Shown one piece after another: positions 5,208 to 6,496 of a stretch of 6,496 nucleotides of DNA; positions within the stretch are counted from its first letter, which is position 1; each line of letters opens with the position of its first letter. The stretch lies in NCBI GenBank assembly GCA_023136985.1, contig JAGLQD010000098.1:1-6496 (forward strand), written 5' to 3'. The stretch is from Candidatus Sabulitectum sp. Lineage in GTDB: Bacteria; Fermentibacterota; Fermentibacteria; Fermentibacterales; JCC-6. The notes below the pieces were generated by a model, which saw nothing but the letters and a program-made list of their open reading frames with translations, had not been told where the DNA came from and did no database searches. The position numbers and the translations under genes were made by a program.

Positions 5208-6496
5208 TTACGGCCCTCTTTTCTTGAAAATTCCTTTCTTTTCCAATTTCTTTTCAAGAGCTTTGGCGAATTTCTTGTCGGATACTGCAATAACAGTGTC
5301 GGAGATATGCTCAACCTTTTCGCCCCCTGATGATTTTACCTGCAGGGCTGTTTCCCTGTCCGGGCAGGTAAAAAGTATTTTTGTAGATATGGAAACTATT
5401 CTGCACCGTGATATCCAGTTTTTTACCTGCTCTGTAACATTCGGGGGAACAGGCTTGTGTGAGAGTTCTGCCATTGTATCCAGAACATATTCTGCGTTAA
5501 GACCATGGGAAGCAGCTTTTAGAACACTACTGCTGGTAATTTTGAAAAGCGTTCCAATACCACTGCCCAGTCGTTCACAGAATTGCCCGAGTTTTACCTC
5601 GGCTGTGGGATTTTGAGTCATGAAAACAATTTCAAAGTTGGGCTGAATCAGGACAGAATCACCTGATTGCTTTGCAACAGGAAGTTTCTTCAGATTACCT
5701 GTAAAGAAAAGACCAGCATCAGAAAGAGATATTGCATAATCGTCTTCCCCACAGATCGGACTGATATTTAGCATGCCGTATGGAATAGCTTTCCTCACAA
5801 TAAAACTTTGAAGTGAGTGAAGCCAGAAATGAATCATTTCCTGTTTGTCAACAATGTTATGAAATTGCCAGTCTGTTGTATTCATGTACGGTAAACCGCA
5901 TTGCAGAAGAGTGAAAAGAGGATTTTCCAGAAAAACCTGTCTTTCAAAGAATGATGTTTCTGTTACCGGATGGTTTACATCAGCAAGGATTTTTAATGCA
6001 CCATACAGCGAACCTGCGAGATTTGGTGTGGTGTAGGGAACACTAAACTCATCCCTGATAATCTTGATTTTTGATAGGCATTTTGAATCCAGTGGAAAAC
6101 TGCTTCTGTTCAGATTGTAGAATCGTTTATGGTGGTTCCGCTGAATAAACAGCATTTCTTCAAGTCGGTGTCTTTCGGATAATTTAAGCCAGTCTCTGCC
6201 TGCTTCTTCTGCATATAGATAGTCTTTTTTTCTTCTTTTTTTTCCGTGGATACCTGCCAGATCATGGTTAGTCAGAGTCAACATCGCCATTCTTATCCGT
6301 TCTTCATCTGTGTATGTGAACAGGTGATTGCATTCAGGTGGAAGCTGGTAGAACCTTGATGATATCTCCTTGATAGATTTGGCGTATGGTTTGTTATCGC
6401 TCTGTCTTAGAGGTATGGGACTCAGTGAAGCCTCAGTGAGCATAATGGTCATATCATCAATGAGGAAGGGGGGACATGGAGTTACCTGTGTTTCTG
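5208..6496 (-). CDS. XPB/Ssl2 N-terminal-like (Helicase_C_3) protein, paralogue 2, N-terminus beyond right edge
   Basis: The frame is open from the right edge to TAA at 5210-5208, giving 428 visible residues. The methionine at 6452 is internal: the 14 residues before it include PPFLIDDM, which aligns with SSFLMDDM at residues 258-265 of the neighbouring paralogue. By that alignment some 250 N-terminal residues lie outside the window. The C-terminal domain is complete: LIQPNFEIVF (visible residues about 282-291), FKITSSSVLKAASHGLNA, then PPNVTEQVKNWI ending near 370. The tail shares CPDRET, ISDT and KKGIF with paralogue 1. The two differ most in the middle, where this copy has a basic stretch, GKKRRKK, that paralogue 1 lacks. 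No helicase motor motif is visible. It is upstream of paralogue 1 on the same strand with a 123-base gap, so co-transcription is likely. Whether a helicase or nuclease partner lies further right cannot be seen. Confidence 0.88.
   Translation of the reverse strand, partial: ETQVTPCPPFLIDDMTIMLTEASLSPIPLRQSDNKPYAKSIKEISSRFYQLPPECNHLFTYTDEERIRMAMLTLTNHDLAGIHGKKRRKKDYLYAEEAGRDWLKLSERHRLEEMLFIQRNHHKRFYNLNRSSFPLDSKCLSKIKIIRDEFSVPYTTPNLAGSLYGALKILADVNHPVTETSFFERQVFLENPLFTLLQCGLPYMNTTDWQFHNIVDKQEMIHFWLHSLQSFIVRKAIPYGMLNISPICGEDDYAISLSDAGLFFTGNLKKLPVAKQSGDSVLIQPNFEIVFMTQNPTAEVKLGQFCERLGSGIGTLFKITSSSVLKAASHGLNAEYVLDTMAELSHKPVPPNVTEQVKNWISRCRIVSISTKILFTCPDRETALQVKSSGGEKVEHISDTVIAVSDKKFAKALEKKLEKKGIFKKRGP

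Noticed and set aside
5104..5616. A 170-codon plus-strand ORF.
   Set aside because: It lies mostly antisense to the C-terminal domain of paralogue 2, whose sequence is conserved with paralogue 1. It is a shadow.
1..6496. CRISPR arrays, tRNA or rRNA genes.
   Set aside because: No regularly spaced identical repeats, cloverleaf or rRNA-like segments were seen. The only tandem repeats are the three diverged 22-23 base units with no spacers.

Overview
This is bacterial DNA, by eye moderately AT-leaning. Genes start with ATG behind Shine-Dalgarno sites and gaps are short, except for one long spacer. The sequence does not fix the species. The coiled-coil protein at the left edge and the XPB-N-like proteins at the right recall families I associate with environmental, Deltaproteobacteria-type genomes, but that is recall and not proof.

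Left to right: (1) 1-808, minus strand, is the N-terminal 269 residues of a highly charged coiled-coil protein that runs off the left edge. (2) 809-1637 is a long spacer without a convincing gene but with structure. It holds a large imperfect palindrome (1032-1197) that folds as one long hairpin with a central bubble, a sigma70-like promoter just before it, a 10-base direct repeat, a small GC hairpin, and three tandem 22-23 base repeats (1475-1541) like the end of an insertion sequence. (3) 1638-3029, plus strand, encodes a SEC-C zinc-motif protein. (4) 3060-5084 and 5208 to the right edge, both minus strand, encode two tandem paralogues. Their C-terminal third looks like the XPB/Ssl2 N-terminal (Helicase_C_3) domain, but no helicase motor is visible. 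The right-hand copy is cut by the window edge; its apparent start at 6452 is an internal methionine.

The two paralogues are probably co-transcribed leftward, with 123 bases between them that could hold a 37-codon overlapping ORF. They converge on the SEC-C gene across only 30 bases with no visible terminator. A joint role for the SEC-C protein and the XPB-N-like pair (nucleic-acid transaction, repair or defence) is inference from layout only.

The least explained item is the 166-base hairpin at 1032-1197. It has 48 Watson-Crick pairs with almost no bulges, and five or six G-T pairs that favour folding of the plus-strand RNA. It could be a structured RNA with 6S-like architecture or a MITE/ERIC-like palindromic repeat.
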